From contig NZ_CP017774.1 in assembly GCF_001857965.1 (NCBI RefSeq), positions 992,001 to 1,056,000 on the forward strand: a DNA stretch of 64,000 nt, read 5' to 3'. Of the stretch, positions 9,023 through 18,205 are shown piece after piece; position 1 is the first letter of the stretch; every line of letters begins with the position of its first letter. The position numbers and the translations under genes were made by a program. The stretch comes from Flavobacterium commune (GTDB lineage: Bacteria; Bacteroidota; Bacteroidia; Flavobacteriales; Flavobacteriaceae). The notes beneath the pieces were generated by a model. It was not told the DNA's origin. It saw nothing but the letters and a program-made list of their open reading frames with translations, and searched no databases.

Positions 9023-11047
9023 ATGAAAGTATTCGAATTTCCTTTGGCAAAAATCACACTAGCTTTCCTGCTGGGAATTCTGATTGCATTCTATTTTCCT
9101 CTAAATCCGAAATGGATTTTCGGACTTCTTGTTGTATTCCTACTCTTGCTATCTGTTTTGTTTTCTCGAACAAAAACCAACCAAAGCACAAAGAATTATT
9201 TCTCTATCCTTAGCTACTTTATTTCCCTTTTAATCGGAATGAGCAGTTTGATTGTACAAACGGATTCTTTCCGGGAGAACAACTACAGTAATCACAACAC
9301 TGTTTTTGAAAAAGAGCATAGCATTACGCTCATTCTGAGAGAAAAATTAAAAAATACAAAATACAACCAACGTTACATTGCATTAGTTCAAAAAATCGAC
9401 AATAAAAATTACAGCGGAAGAATTTTATTAAACATTCCAAAAAATCTATCGACTACATTTGAAATTGGGACAATACTCAATATCAAAGGGCATTTACAAC
9501 AAAACAAAAAGCCCGACAACCCTAATCAATTTGACTACGGCAACTATCTCAATAACAAACAAATTTATGCCCAACTCTATGCGATTCCGTCAAATATCAA
9601 AGTGAGTACTGAAGTCAAAAAAGACATTTGGTTTTATGTTGCTCAACTCAATTCGCGAATTAGCCATAATTTAGAAGAATCGCATTTTGACAAAACTGCT
9701 TTAGCCGTCGCTTCTGCATTGATTTTAGGTCAAAGGCAAGACATTGCTCCCGAAATTATTCAGGATTATCAATATGCAGGAGCGGTACATATTTTATCGG
9801 TTTCGGGTTTACATGTGGGGTTTATTTTTCTGTTAATCAAATTCCTGTTAAGCCCAATTCCTAATACCCGAAAAGGGTCTTTTATAAAATTAACAACAAC
9901 TTTACTAAGCTTATTTCTCTTTGCGTTAATTGCTGGTTTGTCTCCTTCCATTATACGTTCGGTTGTTATGTTTTCCTTTGTTGCCATTGGATTACACCTT
10001 CGAAGAAGCGTGAATATCTATCACACTTTGTTAGTATCCATGTTGCTAATATTGCTTTTTCAGGCTTATTTTTTATTTGATGTTGGTTTTCAACTCAGTT
10101 ATTTGGCTGTGTTTTTCATAGTTTGGTTTCAGCCCATTCTATCCAAAATTTGGCAACCCAAAAACAGAATATTAAAATACAGCTGGGATATTATCACGGT
10201 TTCATTTGCGGCACAAATAGGCACTTTACCATTAAGTTTGTATTATTTCCATCAATTCCCCGGATTGTTTTTTATTACTAATTTGGCAGTGATTCCACTG
10301 GTTAGTATCATTATGTTTTGGGGTGTTGTCGTCATGTCTTTTGCTGCAATAGGACTTACCGCATTTTGGCTGACAAAACCTTTGGAATGGAGTATTATTT
10401 TACTCAACAAAATCATCAATACTATTGCTTCTTTCGAACAATTCATCATCAAAGACATTCCCTTTAACTTTGTATTACTTACAACTTCTTATCTTTTCAT
10501 TTTAGCAATAATCATTTGGCTAAAAAAACCGGATTTTAACAAACTTGTATTTGTTTTATGTGCAATTATCGGCTTGCAATCAGCCTATTTATTCAATCAA
10601 TGGAAGATTCAAAATCAGGAAGAATGGATTGTTTTTAATCAAAAAAAGAAAACACTAATTGTACAACGTCAAGGAAATGACGTTCATCTATATTCGAATA
10701 ATAGCGCTTCCGCAAAAAACAAAATGCTACACTCTTACTTACTTGGTAATTTTAGCCAGATAAAAAAACAAAAAGCACTAAGTCACCTGACTTATTTTAA
10801 GGGAAATAAAATCTTGCTTTTGGACAGCATGGGTATTTTTCCAAAAAACATCAAACCGGATATTGTATTACTTACTCAATCCCCTAAAATTAACTTAGAC
10901 CGAATGCTTTTATCCTTAAAACCTAAAATAGTTATTGCTGATGGTTCTAATTACAAAAGCTTTTTAAAACAATGGGAAGCGAGTTGTGAAAAACAAAAAA
11001 TCCCTTTTCACGCTACTGCCGAAAAGGGATTCTTCCAATTAAACTAA
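9023..11047 (+). CDS. ComEC/Rec2-family membrane protein
   Basis: Probable inner-membrane channel for single-stranded DNA uptake in natural transformation. The N-terminal third has several membrane segments followed by a soluble OB-like region of the DUF4131 type (residues about 90-190). The central Competence domain carries HILSVSGLHVGF, a typical ComEC motif, and about seven membrane helices. The C-terminal 130 residues resemble the position of the metallo-beta-lactamase domain of ComEC but contain no HxHxDH motif, so any nuclease activity there is probably lost. A strong hairpin at 10999-11031, inside the last codons, is oriented to terminate the convergent thioredoxin gene. The 674-aa length is below that of ComEC proteins with a full C-terminal nuclease domain. 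No other competence genes are in view. Confidence 0.82.
   Translation: MKVFEFPLAKITLAFLLGILIAFYFPLNPKWIFGLLVVFLLLLSVLFSRTKTNQSTKNYFSILSYFISLLIGMSSLIVQTDSFRENNYSNHNTVFEKEHSITLILREKLKNTKYNQRYIALVQKIDNKNYSGRILLNIPKNLSTTFEIGTILNIKGHLQQNKKPDNPNQFDYGNYLNNKQIYAQLYAIPSNIKVSTEVKKDIWFYVAQLNSRISHNLEESHFDKTALAVASALILGQRQDIAPEIIQDYQYAGAVHILSVSGLHVGFIFLLIKFLLSPIPNTRKGSFIKLTTTLLSLFLFALIAGLSPSIIRSVVMFSFVAIGLHLRRSVNIYHTLLVSMLLILLFQAYFLFDVGFQLSYLAVFFIVWFQPILSKIWQPKNRILKYSWDIITVSFAAQIGTLPLSLYYFHQFPGLFFITNLAVIPLVSIIMFWGVVVMSFAAIGLTAFWLTKPLEWSIILLNKIINTIASFEQFIIKDIPFNFVLLTTSYLFILAIIIWLKKPDFNKLVFVLCAIIGLQSAYLFNQWKIQNQEEWIVFNQKKKTLIVQRQGNDVHLYSNNSASAKNKMLHSYLLGNFSQIKKQKALSHLTYFKGNKILLLDSMGIFPKNIKPDIVLLTQSPKINLDRMLLSLKPKIVIADGSNYKSFLKQWEASCEKQKIPFHATAEKGFFQLN
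10999..11031 (-). terminator. Terminator of the thioredoxin gene inside comEC codons
   Basis: Perfect 11-bp stem (AATCCCTTTTC at 10999-11009, GAAAAGGGATT at 11021-11031) with an 11-nt loop. On the minus strand the stem is followed by TTTTTTG, while on the plus strand no T-run follows. It therefore serves the minus-strand gene that ends at 11057, although it lies within the last coding codons of the plus-strand gene. Confidence 0.75.
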
Positions 11048-11056
11048 GTTGTATTT

Positions 11057-11518
11057 TTATTTCTGATTCAAAATTCCGTTAGCTACTTCCAGCCAGGCCA
11101 CCGGACCACCAGCTACATAACCTGTTTTTCCTAAACCGCCAAAACTTGGTTTCCCATCTTTAAACTGAGGTGTAGCAAACCAAACCGTTGGATATCCTTG
11201 TACTCCGAAAGCATTTTGTAATCCGTAGTTTTGCTGTTTGAGCTCTTGTGTTTGTGGTACAGATCTAGGATAATCTAATTCTACTAATATTACTTTTTCT
11301 TTTGCCCATTTAGTAAACTCCGCGGTTTTCAGTACTTCTTTTTGCAAACGAATACACCAACCGCACCAGTCGCTTCCTGTAAAAAACAACAACAAAGGTT
11401 TTTTTTCTTTAATTCCAATTGCCATAGCTTCTTTAACATCAGTATGCCATTTGAGCTCCTGAGCTTGCATTGAAACCAGACCTAAACAGAAAATGGCAAT
11501 TAAATATATTTTTCTCAT
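11057..11518 (-). CDS. Secreted thioredoxin-fold protein
   Basis: Periplasmic thiol-disulfide protein of the thioredoxin_7/DUF255-like type. A cleavable signal peptide is evident (YLIAIFCLGLVSMQAQ). The redox motif is WCGWC, preceded by FTGSD and followed by a basic helix. The cis-Pro region is GVQGYPTVWF. The length (153 aa) fits a single thioredoxin domain. Such proteins may reduce or isomerise disulfides in exported proteins; the partner is not indicated. A POT transporter gene ends 43 bp upstream of the start on the same strand, so cotranscription is possible. A terminator for this gene is embedded in the convergent comEC-like coding sequence. Confidence 0.85.
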   Translation of the reverse strand: MRKIYLIAIFCLGLVSMQAQELKWHTDVKEAMAIGIKEKKPLLLFFTGSDWCGWCIRLQKEVLKTAEFTKWAKEKVILVELDYPRSVPQTQELKQQNYGLQNAFGVQGYPTVWFATPQFKDGKPSFGGLGKTGYVAGGPVAWLEVANGILNQK

Positions 11519-11561
11519 TTTTATTTTTTATCGAATTCACAACAAATATAATACCTAAATT

Positions 11562-13319
11562 TTATTTCACACCGTGCATTAACTTTTTCATAAGAGGATT
11601 TAATGCTATCACTATTATTCCTGCAACAGCAGGCACTATAGTAAATATTAAAAAGAAAGTTGACAACGAATAAGTATTAGTAATATTCTCGATTTGTCCT
11701 CCCAAAACTGCTGCCAATTTACTACCTATTGCAATGGCCAAATACCACATACCAAACATAAAAGCAACCATACGGGCAGGAACTAATTTAGAAACATACG
11801 ACAATCCTACAGGAGATAAAAACAATTCCCCAATAGTATGAAATAAATAAGCCAACACCAACCAAATCATCGATACTTTTACACCCGTACTTATCCCATA
11901 AGATCCATAAGCCAACAATCCAAATCCAATAGCCATAATAATTAATCCCAAACCATACTTAGCCGAAGCTGGTGGATTGTACTTACTATCCCAAAGTTTA
12001 GAAACGGTAGATGCCAAAGCAATAATAAAAAAGGAATTCAAAATCGAGAACCAACTCGGGTCAATCTCAGAAGCTTCTTTGCTAAATTCATTATTCAGCA
12101 TCCAAATCGAAATACCCCAAACCATTAAAAAAGTAATCGCTAATACAATGTTAGATATGGTTATCTTTTTCCAGGTTTGCTTAGCCAATAAAAATAGAAC
12201 CACCGAAATAATAATTAACGGAACTACAGTTAACAAAGTATTGATGGAATTAAAAACCGTCAAAGAAGTTCCTTCTAAACTTCTATCCACATTGTCTCTT
12301 GCAAAAAGCACTAAAGAAGATGCTGCCTGTTCAAAAGACATCCAGAAAAAGATAGTAAAGAATGCAAAAACAATCACGGCAATCATTCGGTCTCTAACAA
12401 CTGTGGTATAGCGCAACAAACGCGAGATAACTAAATATAAAAACAATAATAAGCCAACAAGAATTACAAAAATAGAACCATCAAGTCCATTCACTGTAAA
12501 AGGAAACAAATTGATTCCACCAATTTTAGAAAGCGGATCATTAAAAGCATACAACAAACCAATTACAGTAGAAAATACTATTAAAGCATAATCTATAGTT
12601 GTAAAAGGATTTGGTTTGTCTTCAGGATCATTCAAAAGTCTTGATTTCGCCACAGCTGCTTCTCTTTTTTCTTTCGAAGGAACATCACCAATACCTCCAA
12701 ATAATGGCTTTGCCATCCAAAACTGTAAAGTTCCTAAAAGCATAAAAACACCTGCTAAACCAAATCCCCAGCGCCAACCTAAATTAGAAGCCAAATAACC
12801 ACAAAGCATCATTCCAAAAAAAGCTCCAGCATTGACTCCCATATAAAAAATAGTATAAGCACCATCTTTTTTCTCTGGAAAAGCTTTATACATTTCGGAT
12901 AATATCGAAGTCATATTGGGTTTAAAAAAACCGGTTCCAATTACTAACAATCCCAAACCTAAATACAACATAAAAGGAGTATCCAGAAACATAGCAACAT
13001 GTCCTAAAGTCATGATAATAGAACCCACAACAACAGCCCAACTGTAACCAATGTACCTATCAGCTATAATTCCTCCAAAAATAGGAGTGATATATAAAAG
13101 CAAAGCGTAAGTTCCATACAAAGCTCCTGCGTTTTCGGCATTCCATCCCCAACCCGGATTTACTCCTGAAACAGAAGCTGTCAAAAACAAAATCAACAAT
13201 ACCCGCATTCCGTAGAATGAAAACCGTTCCCACATTTCAGTAAAAAACAATACAAATAATCCCGCAGGATGTCCTAAAACGGTGCTTTTAAAAAAATTAT
13301 CTTGAGTATCCTGATTCAT
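11562..13319 (-). CDS. POT/PTR-family proton-coupled oligopeptide transporter
   Basis: Inner-membrane proton symporter of the MFS superfamily importing di- and tripeptides. The family signature ExxERFxxYG is present as EMWERFSFYG near residue 29, and the second PTR signature region FYMGVNAGAFFGMMLCG lies in helix 5. About 14 hydrophobic segments are visible. The length (585 aa) is above the bacterial minimum because of a central insertion between helices 6 and 7 (KPLFGGIGDVPSKEKREA). The next gene upstream on the same strand encodes a DPP-IV-type peptidase, so the two probably cooperate: dipeptides released in the periplasm are imported here. Substrate range cannot be read from the sequence. 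Confidence 0.9.
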   Translation of the reverse strand: MNQDTQDNFFKSTVLGHPAGLFVLFFTEMWERFSFYGMRVLLILFLTASVSGVNPGWGWNAENAGALYGTYALLLYITPIFGGIIADRYIGYSWAVVVGSIIMTLGHVAMFLDTPFMLYLGLGLLVIGTGFFKPNMTSILSEMYKAFPEKKDGAYTIFYMGVNAGAFFGMMLCGYLASNLGWRWGFGLAGVFMLLGTLQFWMAKPLFGGIGDVPSKEKREAAVAKSRLLNDPEDKPNPFTTIDYALIVFSTVIGLLYAFNDPLSKIGGINLFPFTVNGLDGSIFVILVGLLLFLYLVISRLLRYTTVVRDRMIAVIVFAFFTIFFWMSFEQAASSLVLFARDNVDRSLEGTSLTVFNSINTLLTVVPLIIISVVLFLLAKQTWKKITISNIVLAITFLMVWGISIWMLNNEFSKEASEIDPSWFSILNSFFIIALASTVSKLWDSKYNPPASAKYGLGLIIMAIGFGLLAYGSYGISTGVKVSMIWLVLAYLFHTIGELFLSPVGLSYVSKLVPARMVAFMFGMWYLAIAIGSKLAAVLGGQIENITNTYSLSTFFLIFTIVPAVAGIIVIALNPLMKKLMHGVK

Positions 13320-13418
13320 AAATGAGATGTTAGTGGGTTGGTATTTCTAATGGTAATTTTGGGGAATTAAAAATTCTAATCCAAATATACTTCTAAAATT
13401 CTAACTTCTTTATTTGAA

Positions 13419-15587
13419 TTATAGATTTTCCTTTATAAAATTAGTCATCTTATTAAACAATTGAATTCGGGTCATTCCACCGTAAATCCCGTGATTGCAA
13501 TCGGGATAAATTTGGGAATCAAATTGTTTATTGGACTTAATCAAGGCATTCATCATTTCCATCGAATTTTGAACGTGCACATTATCATCGGCACTACCAT
13601 GAATCAAAAGGTATTTTCCCTTTAAGCGATTTGCAAAATTAATTGGCGAATTATCATCATAACCACTAGCATTTTCCTGTGGAGTGTGCATATATCTTTC
13701 GGTATAAACCGAATCATAAAAGCGCCAATTGGTAACCGGAGCTACGGCAATTGCCATTTTAAAAATGTCATTTCCTTTCAAAATACAATTTGAAGCCATA
13801 AATCCGCCATAAGACCAACCAAAAATTCCAATTCTGGATTTGTCAACATAAGGATAATTCCCAATAACTTTTGCCGCATCAATCTGATCTTCCACTTCGT
13901 ATTTCCCTAGTTGTAATTGCGTTACTTTCTTAAATTCGGCACCTTTATAACCGGTTCCTCTACCGTCCACACAAACGATGATGTAACCCTCTTGCGAAAG
14001 CATTAAACACCAATAATCATCCAGAGAATTCCATTTATTAGCCACTTGTTGTGAACCCGGCCCGGAATATTGCGTCATAAAAACAGGATACTTTCTAGAA
14101 GCGTCAAAATCTTTCGGCTTGATAATCCAGGCATTCAATTCGTTGCCTTTCTCTGTTTTTAGAACAAAAAACTCTTTGGTTGGTAAATTAAATCCTTTTA
14201 AAGAATTGGATAAAGCAGCATTATTTTCAATCACTTTTAATTCTTTTGCTGATTTTACTTCGTTTAAAGTGTAAGTTGTGGGCTGGCTCGCACTGGAAAA
14301 AGTCCGAATATAGTAATCAAAATTTGGACTGAAAGTCGCTTCATTAGTTCCTAATTGATTAGACAATGCCACTTTGTTATTGCCTTTCAATCCTATTTTA
14401 TAAACACCTCGGTTAATAGAACCATTTTCGGTTGATTGATAAAAAACAGTATTGTTTTTTTCGTCCAAACCATAAAAAGCAGTCACTTCCCAATTCCCTT
14501 TGGTTACTTGATTTTTTAATTTCCCCGTTTTATCATAATAGTAAATATGATTGAATCCATCTTTTTCACTAGTCCAGATAAAACTGTTGTCTTTTAGAAA
14601 AGTAAGGTTATTAGTTATGCCAACATAAGCTTTGTCTTTTTCATTCAAAACCACTTTTTTAGCAGCTGAATTTCCATCAATAAAAAGTAAGTCTAAATTA
14701 TCCTGATGACGATTTAAAATCTGAGCTGACAACACATTGGCATCATTAGTCCATTGCATTCGGGCAATATAAAAATCGGAATAATTGCTCAAATCCACCG
14801 TTTTGAAATCTTTCGAAACTACATCAAAAATATGCAAAGACACTTCCGAATTTTTCTCCCCTGCTTTTGGATATTTAAAAGTCTGATTAACAGGATACAA
14901 TTGTTGACCAAAAATATTCATTGAAAATTCAGGCACTTGTGATTCGTCAAATCGAATGTAAGCTATCTTTTTGCTGTCAGCAGACCAATCAAAAGCGCGT
15001 ACAAATTCAAATTCTTCCTCATAAACCCAATCACAAATTCCGTTAATAATGACATTTTTCTTCCCATCAGTCGTAATCTGGCTTGTTGTTTTTGATGCTA
15101 TATCATATACATATAAATTATTTTCTCGGACAAAAGCAATCTTCGCTCCATCAGGTGAAAAAGTAGCTTCCTGAATTTGGAAGTCGAATAATAGTGTCAA
15201 TTCTTTTTTCGAAATATCATACAAATAATAATCAGCAGTTGAGGAACGACGGTAAATAGGGGAAGAATTGCAAGCCAATAAAAGCATTTTTTCATTCGAG
15301 TCAAAAGTATAACTGTCAATCGTTGGCATGTCTTTATGATCTTTAGTATCGATAATGGTGGCTGTTTTTTGCAAAGTAGCAAAATCAAACAAATCAATAT
15401 GTGTGGACTGTGCCGCCTGATTGTAATTCAAAACCGCATATTGATTGGTTTTTTTTAACGAATGCAACTCATCCATATCCTGAGTTCGAAACATTCCGCG
15501 ATAAATAGATTCAACTGTTATTTTTTGTTGTCCAGAAACACTCAGTGTCAACAAAAACAAAACCAAAGGCAGCAACTTATAATTCAT
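13419..15587 (-). CDS. S9 family dipeptidyl peptidase IV-type serine protease
   Basis: Secreted or periplasmic peptidase that removes N-terminal dipeptides, typically after Pro or Ala. Architecture: signal peptide (LLPLVLFLLTLSVSGQ), beta-propeller DPPIV N-terminal domain (residues about 100-450), then the alpha/beta-hydrolase domain. The nucleophile is in GWSYGGFMA, the acid in HGSADDNVH and the His in DCNHGIYGG. The double-Glu motif that grips the substrate N-terminus in DPP-IV appears as YEEEFEF near residue 193. The length of 722 aa is normal. It lies 99 bp upstream of the POT transporter on the same strand. The gene is divergent from HMG-CoA reductase. I am confident in the family but less so in cleavage specificity. 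Confidence 0.92.
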   Translation of the reverse strand: MNYKLLPLVLFLLTLSVSGQQKITVESIYRGMFRTQDMDELHSLKKTNQYAVLNYNQAAQSTHIDLFDFATLQKTATIIDTKDHKDMPTIDSYTFDSNEKMLLLACNSSPIYRRSSTADYYLYDISKKELTLLFDFQIQEATFSPDGAKIAFVRENNLYVYDIASKTTSQITTDGKKNVIINGICDWVYEEEFEFVRAFDWSADSKKIAYIRFDESQVPEFSMNIFGQQLYPVNQTFKYPKAGEKNSEVSLHIFDVVSKDFKTVDLSNYSDFYIARMQWTNDANVLSAQILNRHQDNLDLLFIDGNSAAKKVVLNEKDKAYVGITNNLTFLKDNSFIWTSEKDGFNHIYYYDKTGKLKNQVTKGNWEVTAFYGLDEKNNTVFYQSTENGSINRGVYKIGLKGNNKVALSNQLGTNEATFSPNFDYYIRTFSSASQPTTYTLNEVKSAKELKVIENNAALSNSLKGFNLPTKEFFVLKTEKGNELNAWIIKPKDFDASRKYPVFMTQYSGPGSQQVANKWNSLDDYWCLMLSQEGYIIVCVDGRGTGYKGAEFKKVTQLQLGKYEVEDQIDAAKVIGNYPYVDKSRIGIFGWSYGGFMASNCILKGNDIFKMAIAVAPVTNWRFYDSVYTERYMHTPQENASGYDDNSPINFANRLKGKYLLIHGSADDNVHVQNSMEMMNALIKSNKQFDSQIYPDCNHGIYGGMTRIQLFNKMTNFIKENL

Positions 15588-15731
15588 AATTCAAAGACTA
15601 AATTAAACACATTCAATGTTAATAAAAAAATCACAATTATCTCACATTTAATTCATCTAAATGCAGTTGGTAAATTAACAATATATCTTATTATTGACAC
15701 TAAATTAATGGCAAATAAAAAGCTGAAAACG

Positions 15732-15739
15732 TATCTTTG
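15732..15739 (+). promoter_or_regulatory. -7 box of the HMG-CoA reductase gene
   Basis: TATCTTTG matches the Bacteroidota -7 consensus TAnnTTTG and ends 28 bp before the ATG at 15768. No clear TTTG -33 element is found at the usual spacing. The position supports 15768 as the real start, since the upstream open frame would begin inside the divergent peptidase gene. Confidence 0.5.
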
Positions 15740-15767
15740 CGCCTCATTACACTATAATCCACTGAAA

Positions 15768-17087
15768 ATGAACAAAGCCGTAGCAGGATTCTCTAAATTA
15801 TCGAAAGAAGAAAAAATAAACTGGATAGCCTCAGCCTATTTTTCAAATCCGGAAAATGCCATCCAATTATTAAAAAAATACTGGAACAGCGACGAAAAAC
15901 TCCAAAAACTACACGATGAATTTATAGAAAACACTATTAGTAATTTCTATATTCCACTGGGTGTTGCTCCTAATTTCCTTATCAACGGAAAATACCATAC
16001 AATTCCAATGGCTATCGAAGAAAGCTCTGTTGTTGCTGCTGCTTCTAAATCGGCTAAATTTTGGGCAAGTAGAGGCGGTTTTAGAACTACGGTAATCAAT
16101 ACCGAAAAAATCGGTCAGGTACATTTTATGTACAAAGGAGATGTTTCTAAACTGGAATTATTTTTTGTTCAAACCAAAGCTAAATTTTTCTCAGAAACAG
16201 AACATTTGACCAAAAATATGCAACAACGTGGCGGTGGAATTCTAAACATTACACTGGAAGACAAAACCGCTTTATTGTCCAATTATTTCCAACTTCATGC
16301 TACTTTTGAAACTAAAGACAGCATGGGAGCTAATTTTATCAACTCCTGCTTAGAGCAGTTTGCCAATATCTTAAAATCAGAAGCTCAGGCATACGAAATC
16401 TTTACCGAGGAAGAGAAAAATATCGAAGTAGTGATGAGTATTCTTTCGAACTATGTTCCAAATTGTATCGTGAGAGCCGAAGTTTCTTGTCCAATAGAAG
16501 ACTTAGCCGAAAAACACATCGATAATCCACAAGCTTTTGCAGAACGTTTTGTTCAGGCAGTTCAAATTGCCGAAGTCGAACCTTTTCGCGCTGTAACACA
16601 CAACAAAGGCATCATGAACGGAATTGACGCCGTAATCCTTGCCACCGGAAATGACTTTAGAGCCGTAGAAGCCGGAGTTCATGCTTATGCAGCTAAAAAT
16701 GGTCAATACAGCAGTTTATCACACGCTAAAATAGAAAACGGAATTTTTAGTTTTTGGCTAGAAGTTCCATTAGCTTTAGGAACTGTAGGAGGATTAACGA
16801 GTTTGCATCCTTTGGTTAAACTTTCATTGGAAATGCTCGAAAATCCATCTGCCGGAGAATTAATGGAAATTGTTGCTGTTGCAGGATTGGCTCAAAATTT
16901 TGCTGCATTACGTTCGTTAACTACAACAGGAATTCAGGATGGACATATGAAAATGCATCTGAATAATATTTTGAACCAATTTGAAGCCACCGCCGAAGAA
17001 CGTCATTTGGTACAAAAACACTTTAAAAATCATGTGGTATCGCACAGCGGAGTCGTCAATTTTATTGAAAGTATCAGAAAACAATAG
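15768..17087 (+). CDS. Hydroxymethylglutaryl-CoA reductase, class II type
   Basis: Converts HMG-CoA to mevalonate in the mevalonate route to isoprenoids. The 439-aa length fits the soluble bacterial class. Motifs: IPMAIEESSVVAAASKSAKFW (catalytic Glu), RAVTHNKGIMNG (Lys), GNDFRAVEAG (Asp), GTVGGLTSLHP, and DGHMKMH (catalytic His). The frame is open from 15462, but the first 102 codons overlap the divergent peptidase and lie upstream of the probable -7 box. The ATG at 15768 starts MNKAVAGFSKLS, a normal N-terminus for the class. A GHMP kinase follows 26 bp downstream, and HMG-CoA lyase is encoded elsewhere in the window. The cofactor preference (NADH or NADPH) is not evident. Confidence 0.92.
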   Translation: MNKAVAGFSKLSKEEKINWIASAYFSNPENAIQLLKKYWNSDEKLQKLHDEFIENTISNFYIPLGVAPNFLINGKYHTIPMAIEESSVVAAASKSAKFWASRGGFRTTVINTEKIGQVHFMYKGDVSKLELFFVQTKAKFFSETEHLTKNMQQRGGGILNITLEDKTALLSNYFQLHATFETKDSMGANFINSCLEQFANILKSEAQAYEIFTEEEKNIEVVMSILSNYVPNCIVRAEVSCPIEDLAEKHIDNPQAFAERFVQAVQIAEVEPFRAVTHNKGIMNGIDAVILATGNDFRAVEAGVHAYAAKNGQYSSLSHAKIENGIFSFWLEVPLALGTVGGLTSLHPLVKLSLEMLENPSAGELMEIVAVAGLAQNFAALRSLTTTGIQDGHMKMHLNNILNQFEATAEERHLVQKHFKNHVVSHSGVVNFIESIRKQ

Positions 17088-17113
17088 CACAGCGATTTTA
17101 ATTCAATTCGAAA

Positions 17114-18037
17114 ATGGATACAAAAAAAACATTTTACAGCAACGGAAAATTATTAATTACCGCTGAATATTTAGTATTAGACGGCGCTAAAGCATTAGCA
17201 TTACCAACTAAATTTGGACAAAATTTAATTATTGAAGAAGGCGACTATCAGGAAATAAAATGGACCAGTTATGATGCAGATGGAAGCATTTGGTTTGAAG
17301 AAGAAATTCTTTTTTCAGAAATAAAAGAGCCAAAAAATATCGAAATTGAATCTATAAAAAACACTTTAATCCAAATTCTACATCAGGCCTACCTTTTAAA
17401 TCCTGTGTTTCTAAATCAGGAAAAAGGATACAAAATAAGCACCGAATTAACTTTTCCAAAAAAATGGGGGTTAGGTACTTCTTCTACCCTTATCAACAAT
17501 ATGGCGCAATGGCTCAAAATTGATGCTTTCGAATTATTGAATAATAGTTTTGGAGGAAGCGGTTATGACATTGCCTGTGCACAAAATAACAGCCCAATTA
17601 CATACCAATTAAAACACGGCAAACCAAAGGTGGAAACCATCAGTTTTAACCCCAATTTTAAGGACAATATTTACTTTGTGTATTTGAACAAAAAACAAAG
17701 CAGCAAAACAGCTATAGCCAAATACCAAAACAACAAATCTAGTGATATAGAAAAAGATGTTGCTAAAATAGACAAACTAACTCATGAAATTATTCATGCT
17801 AAGACCGAAACGGCATTGGCTCATGCTATGGCTAAACATGAAGCTACAATGAGTCACATTTTAGAAACGGTAACTGTCAAAGAAAATCTCTTTTCTGATT
17901 TTATGGGCGAAATAAAAAGCTTAGGTGCCTGGGGCGGCGATTTTATCATGGTAGTTTCTGAAGTAAGTCCTGTTACTTATTTTACATCTAAAGGCTTTAG
18001 CACGATTATTCCGTATAAAGACATGATATTAGAATAA
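17114..18037 (+). CDS. GYDIA family GHMP kinase
   Basis: Small-molecule kinase of the GHMP superfamily. The sequence GSGYDIACAQ near residue 155 is the signature naming the GYDIA group. The ATP-binding loop is KKWGLGTSSTL near residue 116, the usual glycine/serine motif 2, and the C-terminal motif is GAWGGDFIM. The length (307 aa) fits. Its position directly after HMG-CoA reductase (26 bp) suggests a phosphorylation step in the mevalonate pathway, such as phosphomevalonate or mevalonate kinase. The substrate is inferred from context only and is not established for the group as far as I know. No terminator follows before ilvD. Confidence 0.85.
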   Translation: MDTKKTFYSNGKLLITAEYLVLDGAKALALPTKFGQNLIIEEGDYQEIKWTSYDADGSIWFEEEILFSEIKEPKNIEIESIKNTLIQILHQAYLLNPVFLNQEKGYKISTELTFPKKWGLGTSSTLINNMAQWLKIDAFELLNNSFGGSGYDIACAQNNSPITYQLKHGKPKVETISFNPNFKDNIYFVYLNKKQSSKTAIAKYQNNKSSDIEKDVAKIDKLTHEIIHAKTETALAHAMAKHEATMSHILETVTVKENLFSDFMGEIKSLGAWGGDFIMVVSEVSPVTYFTSKGFSTIIPYKDMILE

Positions 18038-18160
18038 CACAACATTGGCAGAAAGCATTAAAAACAATTTCAGTCAACGAATCATTAAAACAACCATCAA
18101 AGTTACCATTTCATATCCGATATAATCCAAGATACTTTTTTAATAAAGTATAAGAATAGC

Positions 18161-18168
18161 TATCTTTG
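18161..18168 (+). promoter_or_regulatory. -7 box upstream of ilvD
   Basis: TATCTTTG, an exact match to TAnnTTTG, ends 37 bp before the ilvD ATG. A T-rich tract (about 18137-18141) occupies the -33 position but lacks a clear TTG. It suggests ilvD has its own promoter apart from the HMG-CoA reductase/kinase pair. Confidence 0.5.
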
Positions 18169-18205
18169 AGCCCGAAAAAAAAATAATTACACAAAAAGAC
18201 ATAGC

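Noticed and set aside
11977..12411. 144-codon plus-strand open frame
   Set aside because: It is antisense to the peptide transporter, whose helices run through it without a break.
15462..15767. 102-codon N-terminal extension of HMG-CoA reductase
   Set aside because: It overlaps the divergent peptidase gene, lies upstream of the likely -7 box at 15732-15739, and bacterial class II reductases normally start near MNKAVAGF.
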